From the NCBI RefSeq assembly GCF_000601455.1, contig NZ_AZQP01000004.1, positions 1-64,000 of the forward strand: 64,000 nt of DNA, written 5' to 3'. A program made the position numbers and the translations under genes. The notes beneath the pieces were generated by a model, which was not told the origin of the DNA, did not search any database, and was given only the letters and a program-made list of their open reading frames with translations. Within the stretch, counting starts at the first letter, position 1. The number at the start of each line of letters is the position of its first letter. Positions 8,535 to 17,509 of this stretch are shown here, one piece after another. The DNA comes from Fervidicella metallireducens AeB. Its GTDB lineage: Bacteria; Bacillota; Clostridia; Clostridiales; Caloramatoraceae.

Positions 8535-9403
8535 ATGGCATATATATTAAGAGGAACAGCATTAAATGGCGATGTAAGATTATTTGCAGCAATAACTACA
8601 GATCTAGTTGAAAAAGCAAGACAGATACACGATTTATCACCAACTGCTTCAGCTGCTCTTGGAAGGCTTTTAACAGCAGGGGCAATGATGGGAGCAATGC
8701 AAAAAGGAGAAAAGGATACTATAACAATAAGGATGAATGGCGGTGGACCTGCTGGAAACATTATTGTTGTAGCTGATTCAAAGGGAAGGGTGAAGGGGTA
8801 TATGTCAAATCCTAATGTAGATATACCTTTAAACCAGAGGGGGAAGCTTGATGTAGGAGGAGCAATCGGTAAAGATGGAATGCTCAACATTGTGAAGGAC
8901 ATGGGACTTAGGGAACCATATGTAGGTCAGGTTCCTATATATACCGGTGAAGTTGGAGATGATATTGCCTATTATTTCAACATATCTGAACAGACACCAA
9001 CAGCAGTTCCTGTTGGAGTTCTAGTGGATACAGACAGAACAATAAAAGCAGCAGGAGGCTTATAATTCAAATAATGCCTGGAGCAAATGAGATGATTGGA
9101 GATATAATTACTTTTAGGTTACAGGAAATACCTCCAATATCAAAATTAATTGCTGAAGGAAAATCAGGTGAAGATATATTAAACCTTTTATTTGATGATA
9201 TGGATTTGAAAATTTATGAAAAACTTGAGGTTGACTATGTCTGTGACTGTTCAAAGGAACGTGTTGAAAGGGCACTTATTGCATTAGGAAGAGATGAACT
9301 TACAAAGTTGAAGGAAGAAGAAGAGAACATTCAGATTGAATGTCATTTCTGCAATAAAAAATATCTGTTTACAAAAGAGGATATAGAAAATTTAATGAAA
9401 TAA
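8535..9403 (+). CDS. hslO: Redox-regulated chaperone Hsp33 (frame broken)
   Basis: Cytosolic holdase activated by oxidation. Residues 1-176 (8535-9065) match the Hsp33 core (NGDVRLFAAITT, GPAGNIIVVADSKG, VGQVPIYTGEVGDD). The second half (9074-9403) carries MPGANEMIGD and the zinc/redox switch CDC...CHFC. The frames meet near 9060: the sequence reads GGC TTA TAA, and one extra T gives GGC TTT ATA ATT CAA ATA ATG, restoring the GGFIIQIMPGA linker. A single-base indel therefore splits an otherwise intact gene. ATG 8535 follows AGGAGGAGTAAT. A hairpin lies just past the stop. Confidence 0.9.
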
Positions 9404-9452
9404 AAACAGCCTTTTAATAGGCTCCAGGCTGTTGAAAAGTTATATGTTGATT

Positions 9453-9492
9453 AGCCCCATGAATGAATTTCATAGCATTCATGGGGCTTTTA
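9453..9492 (+). terminator. Terminator after hslO, CCCCATGAATG family
   Basis: Perfect arms AGCCCCATGAATG (9453-9465) and CATTCATGGGGCT (9476-9488), followed by TTT. The core matches the hairpins at 2395 and 33491. Confidence 0.75.
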
Positions 9493-9672
9493 GCAACATT
9501 TATATGGAAAATAATATTATTTAAACGAAATATATATTAACATTTATGGAAATATGATACAATATATTTGTAAATTTTCTCATTTAAAGTAGCGTTTGAG
9601 CTAGAAGTATAATAAAGAGTTAAATGTAAATAATAAATTCGAAATATTTTGCCACTTTAAAACTTTGAACCA

Positions 9673-9689
9673 TTAACAAAGTTTGTTAA
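9673..9689. promoter_or_regulatory. Candidate operator dyad upstream of methionine gamma-lyase
   Basis: TTAACAAA-G-TTTGTTAA is a perfect inverted repeat around one central base. It extends with a one-base bulge to AACC...GGTT (about 9668-9696). It lies about 60 bases before the -35 of the downstream promoter. Its size and symmetry suit a dimeric repressor or activator, but no regulator can be named. Confidence 0.4.
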
Positions 9690-9746
9690 GTGGTTGAAAT
9701 TAAAAAAGCATAATGCTAGAATGAATATGTCGAATATTTTCGCAAT

Positions 9747-9776
9747 TTGTTATTTTAAAACTTTAAAGATTATACT
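9747..9776 (+). promoter_or_regulatory. SigA-type promoter for methionine gamma-lyase
   Basis: TTGTTA (9747-9752), 18-nt spacer, TATACT (9771-9776), about 40 nt ahead of the start codon. Confidence 0.55.
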
Positions 9777-9817
9777 AAAAATTTAATTTATATTAATGTA
9801 TAAGGAGGCAATTAACG

Positions 9818-11014
9818 ATGCACGACATTAAGAACAAAGGCTACAACACAAAGCTAGTACATGCTGGACAACATCCAGATCCACTGACAGGAGCTCTTTC
9901 AACTCCAATTTATCAAACATCAACATTCGTTTTTGAAAATGTTGAACAGGGAGCAGCTAGATTTGCATTAGAGGAAGCAGGTTACATCTACACAAGATTA
10001 GGTAACCCAACACAAGCTCAATTAGAAGAAAAAATGGCAATTCTAGAAGGTGGAGAAGCAGCACTTGCAGTTGCATCAGGTATGACAGCAATAGCAGCTC
10101 CAATCTGGACTATGTGTAAAGCAGGAGACCATATAGTTGCTTCAGATACTTTATATGGATGTACATTTGCTTTATTGTCACATCAAATGCCAAAATTTGG
10201 AATAGAAGTTACATTTGTTGATGCAAAGAATTTAGAAAATGTAAAGAATGCAATGAAGAGCAATACAAAATTAGTTTATATCGAAACACCAGCAAACCCA
10301 ACTTTGGATTTAATTGATATTGAAGGAATAGCAAAAATAGCTCATGATGGTGGAGCACAGCTTATGGTTGACAATACATTTATGTCACCATATGGACAAA
10401 GACCACTTGAACTTGGTGCAGATATAGTTATTCACAGTGCAACAAAATACATAAATGGACATGGCGATGTTATAGCAGGTATTGTAGTAGGTAAGCAGGA
10501 TTTCATCAACGAAGTTAGACTAGTTGGTATAAAGGATATCACAGGAGGATGCATAAGCCCATTTAACGCTTGGTTAATACTTAGAGGATTAAAGACTCTT
10601 GGCATCAGAATGGATAGACACTGTGCAAACGCAATGAAGATTGCAAAATATTTAGAAGCACACCCAATGGTAGAAAAAGTATATTATCCAGGACTTGAAA
10701 GTCATCCACAACATGAATTAGCTAAGAAGCAAATGTTAAACTTCGGTGGAATGATAGCATTCGAAATTAAGGGTGGTGTAGAAGCAGGAAGACAGCTTAT
10801 GAACAGCGTTGAACTTTGTACACTTGCTGTTAGCTTAGGAGATGCTGAAACACTGATACAACATCCAGCTTCAATGACACACTCACCAGTTCCAAGGGAA
10901 GAGAGATTAGCTGCAGGAATTACAGATGGTCTTGTAAGACTTTCAGTAGGTCTAGAAGACGCAGAAGATATTATTGCAGATTTAGAACAAGCTATTCAAA
11001 AAATAAAACTTTAA
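9818..11014 (+). CDS. megL: Methionine gamma-lyase
   Basis: PLP enzyme that cleaves methionine to methanethiol, 2-oxobutyrate and ammonia. It is 398 aa, the usual length for MGL. Schiff-base lysine is K210 in [13 protein letters not shown]115 in LYGCTFALL corresponds to the active-site Cys116 of characterised methionine gamma-lyases, where cystathionine enzymes and MetI-type sulfhydrylases usually have Gly. That residue is the main reason for preferring MGL; related homocysteine or cystathionine lyase activity is not excluded. It stands alone with its own promoter, an operator-like dyad, AAGGAGG before the ATG and a terminator. Confidence 0.85.
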   Translation: MHDIKNKGYNTKLVHAGQHPDPLTGALSTPIYQTSTFVFENVEQGAARFALEEAGYIYTRLGNPTQAQLEEKMAILEGGEAALAVASGMTAIAAPIWTMCKAGDHIVASDTLYGCTFALLSHQMPKFGIEVTFVDAKNLENVKNAMKSNTKLVYIETPANPTLDLIDIEGIAKIAHDGGAQLMVDNTFMSPYGQRPLELGADIVIHSATKYINGHGDVIAGIVVGKQDFINEVRLVGIKDITGGCISPFNAWLILRGLKTLGIRMDRHCANAMKIAKYLEAHPMVEKVYYPGLESHPQHELAKKQMLNFGGMIAFEIKGGVEAGRQLMNSVELCTLAVSLGDAETLIQHPASMTHSPVPREERLAAGITDGLVRLSVGLEDAEDIIADLEQAIQKIKL

Positions 11015-11025
11015 TATTAAATTTA

Positions 11026-11062
11026 AATCCCCTTGAGGTAACCCCTTCAGGGGATTTTTTAT
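11026..11062 (+). terminator. Terminator after methionine gamma-lyase
   Basis: Arms ATCCCCTTGAGG and CCTTCAGGGGAT around a short loop, followed by TTTTTT. A classical intrinsic terminator. Confidence 0.85.
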
Positions 11063-11094
11063 GCCGTTTTTTACAAGATAAAGCTTTTAACCTA

Positions 11095-11123
11095 TTGACA
11101 GATAAAGTTTATTTAGACTTTAC
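11095..11123 (+). promoter_or_regulatory. tRNA operon promoter P1 (candidate)
   Basis: TTGACA (11095-11100), then after an 18-nt spacer TTTACT. It is the first of three TTGACA boxes ahead of the tRNA cluster, and its -10 is the weakest. Confidence 0.4.
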
Positions 11124-11157
11124 TCAGGAAGTTTAATAAAAAAGATTTAAAAAGGTG

Positions 11158-11186
11158 TTGACATAAAGACTAAAAGAGGATATCAT
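11158..11186 (+). promoter_or_regulatory. tRNA operon promoter P2
   Basis: TTGACA (11158-11163), 17-nt spacer, TATCAT (11181-11186). Confidence 0.6.
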
Positions 11187-11235
11187 AATACATGTCAGCA
11201 GGAAAACAGATGATTACAAAATGTGGTAAGTAGTG

Positions 11236-11264
11236 TTGACAATTTAAAAGGTCCATGGTAAAAT
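11236..11264 (+). promoter_or_regulatory. tRNA operon promoter P3
   Basis: TTGACA (11236-11241), 17-nt spacer, TAAAAT (11259-11264). The first tRNA begins 22 nt after the -10 box. Confidence 0.7.
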
Positions 11265-11286
11265 TAAAAATGTCTTTAGGAAATAT

Positions 11287-11362
11287 GGGCGCATAGCTCA
11301 GCTGGGAGAGCATCTGCCTTACAAGCAGAGGGTCACAGGTTCGATCCCTGTTGTGCCCACCA
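11287..11362 (+). tRNA. tRNA-Val (anticodon TAC)
   Basis: 76-nt cloverleaf with acceptor GGGCGCA/TGTGCCC, D-loop AGCTCAGCTGGGAGAG, anticodon loop CTTACAA, T-loop GGTTCGATCC and an encoded CCA. First of five tandem tRNAs. Confidence 0.97.
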
Positions 11363-11365
11363 TAT

Positions 11366-11442
11366 GGCCTAGTAGCTCAGTTGGTTAGAGTGCCGGCCTG
11401 TCACGCCGGAGGTCGAGGGTTCGAGCCCCTTCTAGGTCGCCA
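11366..11442 (+). tRNA. tRNA-Asp (anticodon GTC)
   Basis: 77-nt cloverleaf with acceptor GGCCTAG/CTAGGTC, anticodon loop CTGTCAC, T-loop GGTTCGAGCC, discriminator G and encoded CCA. It starts 3 nt after tRNA-Val. Confidence 0.97.
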
Positions 11443-11446
11443 ATTT

Positions 11447-11522
11447 GCCCAGATAGCTCAGTCGGTAGAGCAGGGGACTGAAAATCCCCGTGTCGCTGGT
11501 TCGATTCCGGCTCTGGGCACCA
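11447..11522 (+). tRNA. tRNA-Phe (anticodon GAA)
   Basis: 76-nt cloverleaf with acceptor GCCCAGA/TCTGGGC, anticodon loop CTGAAAA, discriminator A and encoded CCA. The ACCA end is the partner expected for the TGGT of the pheS T-box in this window. Confidence 0.97.
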
Positions 11523-11532
11523 AATTTAATAT

Positions 11533-11607
11533 GCGGGAGTGGCTCAGTGGTAGAGCGTCACCTTGCCAAGGTGAACGTCGCGGGTTCGAATCCCGTCTTC
11601 CGCTCCA
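11533..11607 (+). tRNA. tRNA-Gly (anticodon GCC)
   Basis: 75-nt cloverleaf with acceptor GCGGGAG paired to CTTCCGC (one G-T pair), anticodon loop TTGCCAA, T-loop GGTTCGAATCC and encoded CCA. Confidence 0.97.
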
Positions 11608-11610
11608 CAT

Positions 11611-11685
<75 letters not shown>

Positions 11686-11687
11686 TA

Positions 11688-11716
11688 AACTCACATGTTT
11701 CATGTGAGTTTTTTTA
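11688..11716 (+). terminator. tRNA operon terminator
   Basis: Perfect arms AACTCACATG (11688-11697) and CATGTGAGTT (11701-11710) with a 3-nt loop and a T-run. Confidence 0.9.
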
Positions 11717-11801
11717 TTGTAACTCCGGTTATTTTGTATTATTATGAAAATATCACAATAAATTTGATTATTTTCATAAAAAATGCATCGGGGGGATTTC
11801 A

Positions 11802-13021
11802 ATGAATATAAAAAGTGCCGTCAAAAATTCTTTTCCAGCCTTTACCCACAGAAATTTTACATTATTCTGGTGTGGTCAGGTAGTTTCTTTAATCGGCAGC
11901 TGGATGCAAAACGCTGCATTAAGCTGGTTAGTGTATACCATAACAAACGATAGACTTTTATTATCTCTTATGACAGTGGTTCAGTTTACACCTCTTTTCT
12001 TCTTATCTCTTCCCTTTGGAATAATAGTAGAAAAATATCCAAAAAGAAAAATCATAATATTTACCCAGACTATGCTGCTTATTGCTGCATTCATGTTGTT
12101 TTTGCTCATAGCTACAGATAACATAAAATATCCATACATACTTATAATTGTATCTGTAATTGGAACTGTACAAGCCCTTGATAATCCTGCAAGACAATCC
12201 TTTGTTGTGGAAATGGTGGAAGGTCGTGAACACCTGTTAAATGCAATTGCTCTAAATTCTGCTGCTTTTAACGGAGCAAGACTTATAGGGCCTGCCTTTG
12301 CCGGTAAGGTTATGTCTGTTTTTGGTGCCAAATGGTGTTTCTTTTTTAATGCAGTAAGTTTTCTTGCTGTCTTAATAGGCCTTTTAATGATGAGAATGGA
12401 AGATAAACCAGCTAGAAAAAATGTAGAAAATCCATTTAAAGAGATACTAGAGGGAATAAAATATATAGGAAAAACCCCAAAACTTTTATATACTTTTATG
12501 GTAGTTGCAATTATACCAACATTTTGTATAAACTTTAATATACTAATTCCAATATATACAAAGGACATACTACATCTAAAGGAAGAGGCCTTTGGTATGC
12601 TACTATCAGCTCTAGGCCTTGGTGCCTTATAGGAGCTATATCTGTGGCAGCAAAGGGTAAAAGGGAGAGAGCTCTGAATTACCAGCTTATTGGATCCAGT
12701 GGTTTAGCAATATTTTTAATTCTCCTTAGTTTTTCAAAAAACTATTATCTATCATTAATTTTACTGACCTTCTCAGGATTTTTTATGATAATGTTCAACA
12801 CAACATCCAATAGTATTATGCAGTTTAATTCTCCAGATGAAATGAGGGGGAGAATTATGAGTGCCTATTCCCTTGTTTTTGGGGGGCTTATACCAGTAGG
12901 TAGTTTTTATGCAGGTATGCTGTCAAAATATTTCGGACCGGAGATAACATTCAGAGTAAGTGGGATAATAGGATTTGTGGGATTTTATTTACTTTTTAGA
13001 AAACGAAAGGAGCTGTGTTAG
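11802..13021 (+). CDS. MFS exporter, EntS-like (frame broken)
   Basis: Twelve-helix-type major facilitator membrane protein of the MFS_3/enterobactin-exporter-like group, about 405 aa once repaired. The first segment (11802-12632) begins with FTHRNFTLFWCGQVVSLIGSWMQ, typical of the group's first helix, and ends ALGLGAL. The second (from about 12630) continues IGAISVAAKGKRERALNY and runs to 13021. The frames meet in CCTTATAGGAGC; one added base gives GALIGAISVAAKGK. The break is a single-base loss in an otherwise conserved gene. Substrate unknown. The ATG follows a GGGGGG ribosome site, and the stop touches the next start codon. Confidence 0.8.
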
Positions 13022-13702
13022 TTGGAAAAGTTCATTGAGGAACCTAACCTGCCAAAGGGCAGGATTTCTCTGGCTTTAATTGATGGAAGGGTTCCTTTTG
13101 ATATGGAAAAAAAACTAAAGGAAAAAGGAATAAGATTAATAAAAACATTTAAAAATAACGATGTGCTGGAGGCAGTTTCCTATCATCCAGATATCATGGT
13201 GCATCATTTAGGAAAAAATGATATAATATTAGCCCCTAATATAAATAAAGGGGTTATTGAAGCTTTAGAAGAGGAGGGCTTTAATATTATTTTCGGCAGG
13301 GAGCCTGTGAAAGGTCCTTACCCAGGGGATGTACCATATAATGCAGCAAGGGTTTCAAATTACGTAATCTGTAACATAAAAACCACAGACATCAGGCTTT
13401 TAAATGAACTATACTTAAGAAATTTAAATATAATAAATGTTAAACAGGGTTATTCAAAATGTTCAACGGCAGTTGTATCAAAGGATGCAATAATAACATC
13501 GGATCAGGGAATATATAATGCTGTTAAAAATCAACTGGATGTCCTTTTAATAGAACCGGGTTATATAGATTTATTTGAGATGGATTATGGTTTTATAGGG
13601 GGAGCTTCAGGGTGTATGTCAGAATCTGAAATATGCTTTTTTGGAAATATAAAGACTCATCCTCAGCATCAAAAAATAGAAAAATTTTTTGTTAAAATAT
13701 AG
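13022..13702 (+). CDS. DUF6873-like protein of unknown function
   Basis: 226-aa cytosolic protein. Conserved-looking features are GPYPGDVPYNAARV, KQGYSKCSTAVVS, IITSDQGIY and GFIGGASGCMSE. Gly/Cys-rich loops of this kind suggest the GME (guanidino-group-modifying, arginine deiminase-like) fold that I associate with DUF6873 in clostridia; that link is from memory and not tested. The start is TTG 13022, directly after the MFS stop and about 9 nt behind AAAGGAG, so it is translationally coupled to the transporter gene. No substrate can be proposed. Confidence 0.6.
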   Translation: MEKFIEEPNLPKGRISLALIDGRVPFDMEKKLKEKGIRLIKTFKNNDVLEAVSYHPDIMVHHLGKNDIILAPNINKGVIEALEEEGFNIIFGREPVKGPYPGDVPYNAARVSNYVICNIKTTDIRLLNELYLRNLNIINVKQGYSKCSTAVVSKDAIITSDQGIYNAVKNQLDVLLIEPGYIDLFEMDYGFIGGASGCMSESEICFFGNIKTHPQHQKIEKFFVKI

Positions 13703-13770
13703 CAAAAAAATAATTAATTTAAGTGAAAATAGACTGCTGGATTTGGGGACACTAATCACTTTAAAGGAAT

Positions 13771-13828
13771 ATAGTATATAGACCAGAAAAATTTTTCTGT
13801 ATAGCAATTTTTCTGGCACATATACTAT
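13771..13828. repeat. Long hairpin upstream of ytxC
   Basis: Arms of 23 nt (13771-13793 and 13806-13828) match except for three central positions; ATAGTATAT pairs with ATATACTAT and CCAGAAAAATT with AATTTTTCTGG. There is no T-run after it. The right arm holds CATATACT, close to a SigE -10 box (CATACAHT), with GTATA upstream, so the palindrome may overlap a sporulation promoter. It may also end the upstream transcript. Confidence 0.5.
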
Positions 13829-13847
13829 TGTTGAAGGGAGTGATAAG

Positions 13848-14765
13848 ATGATTCTCCTGTCAGTAGGATACAGCAAAAACAATAGAGATATATATGTAAG
13901 CCTTAATGAATTATGCAAATTCTTTAGAGATAAAAATATAAATATGGCTATTGCTGAAAACGACGTTGGAGGTATGCATTATATAAAATGCATACTTAAA
14001 GATACTGAAAAGGATATAAAAAGCTTTGAAGAGTGCAGGGAACTGTATTATATCTATTGTGCCAATATAATTTACGATTTTCTAATCAGAGAATATGAGG
14101 TGGAAAACTTAGAAAAGCTGATAAGTGAAAATTACGAATACTTGGATGCTAAGGACTTAGAAGAAATAAAGTCAAGGTGCATCTCGGTTATAATGGGAAA
14201 TGGAATATTTACTGCCCAGGATTTAATTCTTAGCATCAACAGAAAAAACAATATCCTGAAGAAAATTGAAGAATACCTTCAGGAATCAAGTGAAATTATC
14301 CTGGATGGTTTTATAACCTTTAGATTAAGGGAATTCAATTCGGATCTGCAGAATATAATAGAGCAGGTTGTGGATGAATATATAGCAGAGAGGGAATATA
14401 GTGAGTTCATAAAATTATTAAAATACTTTGTTGATATTCAGGAGAGCAAATTTGAGTCCTTAAATATATATATACTAAATGGTGGAGATTACCGTATTGA
14501 AGATGATAACTGTAATGATATTACCAAGGAGATGTTCGAAGATTTTAATATTGAAAATATAAAAGGTGAAATAAATAAACATGACCTGCTGATAAGCTCA
14601 CTGATAACATCTGCACCAAAGAAAATTACAATCCATGGTATTGAAAATTCTCAAAATCAAGAGGTTTTAGATACTTTAAAAAATATCTTTTCAGATAAAA
14701 TTATTTATTGTTCCGGATGTGACAGATGTAAAAATAAGAATATAGATATATTAATACCGAAATAA
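13848..14765 (+). CDS. ytxC: YtxC-like sporulation protein
   Basis: Protein of 305 aa resembling the YtxC family, which is common in spore-forming Firmicutes and biochemically uncharacterised. Recognisable stretches are FITFRLREF, VDEYIAEREYSEFIKLLKYF and a C-terminal ILNGG...ITIHG region. The end carries a Cys cluster, CSGCDRC (288-294), that could bind a metal. No signal peptide or membrane helix is seen. ATG 13848 follows GAAGGGAGTGATAAG. The gene is single, between a long hairpin and a terminator. Confidence 0.75.
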   Translation: MILLSVGYSKNNRDIYVSLNELCKFFRDKNINMAIAENDVGGMHYIKCILKDTEKDIKSFEECRELYYIYCANIIYDFLIREYEVENLEKLISENYEYLDAKDLEEIKSRCISVIMGNGIFTAQDLILSINRKNNILKKIEEYLQESSEIILDGFITFRLREFNSDLQNIIEQVVDEYIAEREYSEFIKLLKYFVDIQESKFESLNIYILNGGDYRIEDDNCNDITKEMFEDFNIENIKGEINKHDLLISSLITSAPKKITIHGIENSQNQEVLDTLKNIFSDKIIYCSGCDRCKNKNIDILIPK

Positions 14766-14766
14766 A

Positions 14767-14811
14767 TTAAACCCGTATTATGTTAGCAGCATAATGCGGG
14801 TTTAATATTTA
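14767..14811 (+). terminator. Terminator after ytxC
   Basis: Arms TTAAACCCGTATTATG (14767-14782) and CATAATGCGGGTTTAA (14790-14805) pair with one mismatch around a 7-nt loop. Confidence 0.8.
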
Positions 14812-14887
14812 AAGTTTAGAAAAATAGTATATTTAATCCAATAAATGCTAAAAATATAATCAATTTATAAAAGAAATGGTGATGATT

Positions 14888-16288
14888 ATGGATAGTAACA
14901 GCCTTGAACAGAATATAAACCTGATAAGAAACAATATAGGCACTAAAAATTATTTAACGGTTAAGGAATTTTATATTGGAAAGGAACAGCCCCTTGATGC
15001 AGCTATTGTTTTTATTAGCGGACTTGTAAATAAAGAAATAATAGACAGGGATGTTTTAGCACCCCTTATGTACAAAGTTAATGAAAATCTGACAGGCAAA
15101 GCTAATCTTGCAGATTATTTATCTAAAACATATATCCCAATGAGTAATACAGATGTTATAGAAAAGATGGACGATATCATAACTATGATAAAAAGAGGAA
15201 AAACTGCTATTTTAATAAATGGCATGACAGAGGCAATCCTAATAGATGCGGCAGGGGGAGAAGCTAGAAGCATTATAGAACCTGAAAACGAAACCACAGT
15301 TAAGGGTGCAAGGGATGGTTTTACAGAAAAATTAGAAACTAATATATCAACAATAAAAAGAAGAATAAAGGATAAGGATTTAATGATAGAAACCTTTACC
15401 TTGGGAAGGCGTACCCAAAGTGAAGTAGCTGTTTTTTATATAGACAGCATTGTTGATAAAAATATACTTAATGAACTGAGAAAAAGAATAAAAGCAGTAG
15501 ATATAGATGGAGCCATATCCCTTGGAATGCTGCAGCAATACATAGAAGATTACACTTATACTGTTTTTCCACAGTCCTTTACAACAGAAAGACCAGACAG
15601 GGCAGTTGCAGAATTACTGGAAGGACGTATTATAGTAATTATTGAAGGTTATCCAGTTGCAATGAGTATCCCATCTCTTTTTATTCAGTTTTTTCAGGCA
15701 GTTGAAGATTATAATCAAAGAACAGTTGTTGCAAGTTTTTCAAGGATATTAAGGGTTTTTGCAGCATTTATAGTATTAACACTTCCATCTATTTACTTAA
15801 CTTTAATAAAGTATAACGTAGAGCTTATTCCTATAAAATTTGTAACCCCAATAGTACAGTCAAGGGTAGGCATAGCATTGACCCCATTTATGGAGATTGT
15901 TCTGATGTCAATAATAGTTGAGTTTTTAAGGGAAGGAGGACTTAGACTTCCTTCAAAGATTGCCCAGACCCTGAGCTTAGTTGGAGGTATTATCATAGGT
16001 GATACTGCAATAAAATCAAAGATTGTAAGTCCTGCAACATTGCTCATTGTTGGAGTTACAGTTGTTGCAACTTTTTTAATACCCAACTACGATATGTCAC
16101 TGTGTATAAGAATTCTGCAGTTTCCAGTGCTTATATTGGCAAATATGATGGGGATTCTTGGTATAGCAATAGCCTGGTTTTTAATTTTAGCCCACCTGTC
16201 ATCTTTAGACAGTTTTGGTGTACCATATTTTGAATTTCATTTAAGTGATTTGAAGGATACATTTATAAGGCTCCTTTATGGAAAATGA
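14888..16288 (+). CDS. Spore germination receptor A subunit (GerA/GerKA family)
   Basis: A subunit of a nutrient germinant receptor in the spore inner membrane, 466 aa. A soluble N-terminal half (about 1-230, including TFTLGRRTQSEVAVFYIDSI) is followed by the conserved FPQSFTTERPDRAVAELLEGRIIVI-type region and a membrane half with about five helices (about 270-450). GerA proteins usually have 470-530 residues, so this N-terminus is rather short. ATG 14888 is chosen because GGTGAT lies at the right distance; two in-frame ATGs upstream (14876, 14882) are less well placed. It heads a seven-gene germination locus as the only A subunit there. Confidence 0.92.
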   Translation: MDSNSLEQNINLIRNNIGTKNYLTVKEFYIGKEQPLDAAIVFISGLVNKEIIDRDVLAPLMYKVNENLTGKANLADYLSKTYIPMSNTDVIEKMDDIITMIKRGKTAILINGMTEAILIDAAGGEARSIIEPENETTVKGARDGFTEKLETNISTIKRRIKDKDLMIETFTLGRRTQSEVAVFYIDSIVDKNILNELRKRIKAVDIDGAISLGMLQQYIEDYTYTVFPQSFTTERPDRAVAELLEGRIIVIIEGYPVAMSIPSLFIQFFQAVEDYNQRTVVASFSRILRVFAAFIVLTLPSIYLTLIKYNVELIPIKFVTPIVQSRVGIALTPFMEIVLMSIIVEFLREGGLRLPSKIAQTLSLVGGIIIGDTAIKSKIVSPATLLIVGVTVVATFLIPNYDMSLCIRILQFPVLILANMMGILGIAIAWFLILAHLSSLDSFGVPYFEFHLSDLKDTFIRLLYGK

Positions 16289-16366
16289 ATAAACGGCCAG
16301 AGGGGATTCCAAATACTAATCCAACCAGGCAGGTTGATTTCAGGAATAAATTTAGGAGAAATGGAA

Positions 16367-17482
16367 ATGAACAATAGGGAGAAAATTCTCAAAGAGAATG
16401 ATTATAATTTAACCAGCAGTCAATATACAGCAGTTGTTTTTGGAACAATGGTTGGAGTATCTACAATCAGTATAACTAAGGGAATTGTTAGATATGCACA
16501 TCAGGATCTATGGATTTCTACAGCTGTTGGAGCAATTTTTCCAATATATATATTTATATTAACAATGGTTATATTTAAAAAATCTCCTGGTGAAAATATA
16601 CTTACATTAAACAGGAAATATTTTGGAAAGTTTGCAGGTGGTTTGTTAAATTTAATTTTACTCGTTTATTTTCTTATTACTCTATTGATTATAGGCAACA
16701 CATATATTGATATGATAACCACCTTTAGTGCAGGATTTTTATCCCCTTTTAAAGTTGCACTGGCAGTTTTCGCGGTTTCTGCCTATGCAGCATCAAATGG
16801 CTTGAGGGTTGTGGCTAAAGTATCTCAGATTGCCCTTTATCTTACATTTTTACTTATTCTACCTTCAATCATGGCATTAAAGGAAGCTAAAATAATAAAC
16901 ATATATCCAGTTTTTGAATCAGGCTTCAGTGGAATTGTAAATGGAGGAATTGAAGCATTTAAACAATATCTTGGTATAGAGATAATTTTCATTATTTACC
17001 CTTATCTAAAGCAAAAAGATAAAATGGCAAAGGTAACTGTTAATGCGATTTTATTGACTACCCTTGTTCATGTATGGATTGGGTTTATATCTGTTTACTA
17101 TTTAGGTTCAGATGTAATATTAAAAAGTGACTGGTCATTTTTACTTGTTACTGAAAGTGTTACTATTTCATTGATAAATAACTTTAGATACATATTTATT
17201 CTTGTATGGTCTTTGATTATTCTAAAAAGTATTTCTTTATACTACAGTGCCTTGTTATTTTGTTTAAAGGACTTTACATCAAATAAATTCCAATATAAAA
17301 TACTGGCTTTTGTAGTACTACCCTTATTGGTGCTTTTATGCATTGAATTTGAAAATATTTTTCCTACAGAAGAAATATTGAATTTTATAACTATATCATA
17401 TGAGATTTACCTTATATTTCTGGGAACCTTGATGGCTATAACAGTTTCAATAAAATCACCAAAAGAACAACGTAAAAATTAA
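16367..17482 (+). CDS. Spore germination permease-like B subunit 1
   Basis: GerB-family (amino acid permease-like) integral membrane protein of about 371 aa with roughly ten helices. The N-terminal SSQYTAVVFGTMVGVSTIS matches the first helix of the family. GerB subunits are held to bind germinant. The start at 16367 (MNNREK) is preferred because TAGGAG (16353-16358) is 8 nt away but only 2 nt from 16361. It lies between the A subunit and the first C-type gene, in the order known from gerA operons. Confidence 0.88.
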   Translation: MNNREKILKENDYNLTSSQYTAVVFGTMVGVSTISITKGIVRYAHQDLWISTAVGAIFPIYIFILTMVIFKKSPGENILTLNRKYFGKFAGGLLNLILLVYFLITLLIIGNTYIDMITTFSAGFLSPFKVALAVFAVSAYAASNGLRVVAKVSQIALYLTFLLILPSIMALKEAKIINIYPVFESGFSGIVNGGIEAFKQYLGIEIIFIIYPYLKQKDKMAKVTVNAILLTTLVHVWIGFISVYYLGSDVILKSDWSFLLVTESVTISLINNFRYIFILVWSLIILKSISLYYSALLFCLKDFTSNKFQYKILAFVVLPLLVLLCIEFENIFPTEEILNFITISYEIYLIFLGTLMAITVSIKSPKEQRKN

Positions 17483-17509
17483 TAAAAACAAGGGGATACA
17501 GTTTGAAAT

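Larger units (their letters stand above)
9404..9817 (+). other. Intergenic region: hairpins, dyad, imperfect repeats, promoter
   Basis: This 414-nt gap has no credible gene. It holds two hairpins after hslO (arms 9405-9412/9426-9433 and 9453-9465/9476-9488, the second with a CCCCATGAATG core), then about 300 nt of AT-rich leader. The leader contains an imperfect direct repeat (AATATTTTGCCACTTTAAAA near 9644 and AATATTTTCGCAATTTG with TTTTAAAACTTT near 9733-9764), a 17-nt dyad at 9673-9689 and a promoter at 9747-9776. I find no SAM riboswitch or T-box here. Confidence 0.7.

Noticed and set aside
9418-9445. Insertion-sequence end (GGCTGTTGAAAAG-type motif)
   Set aside because: No opposite end, target duplication or transposase nearby.
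9540-9817. SAM riboswitch or Met T-box before methionine gamma-lyase
   Set aside because: Neither the SAM-I core nor the T-box AATTTGGGTGG sequence is present.
9818-11014. O-acetylhomoserine sulfhydrylase or cystathionine synthase
   Set aside because: The active-site Cys115 favours methionine gamma-lyase, although close activities cannot be excluded.
11981-12568. Minus-strand frame of 195 codons inside the MFS gene
   Set aside because: Antisense of a conserved transporter; low-complexity hydrophobic shadow.
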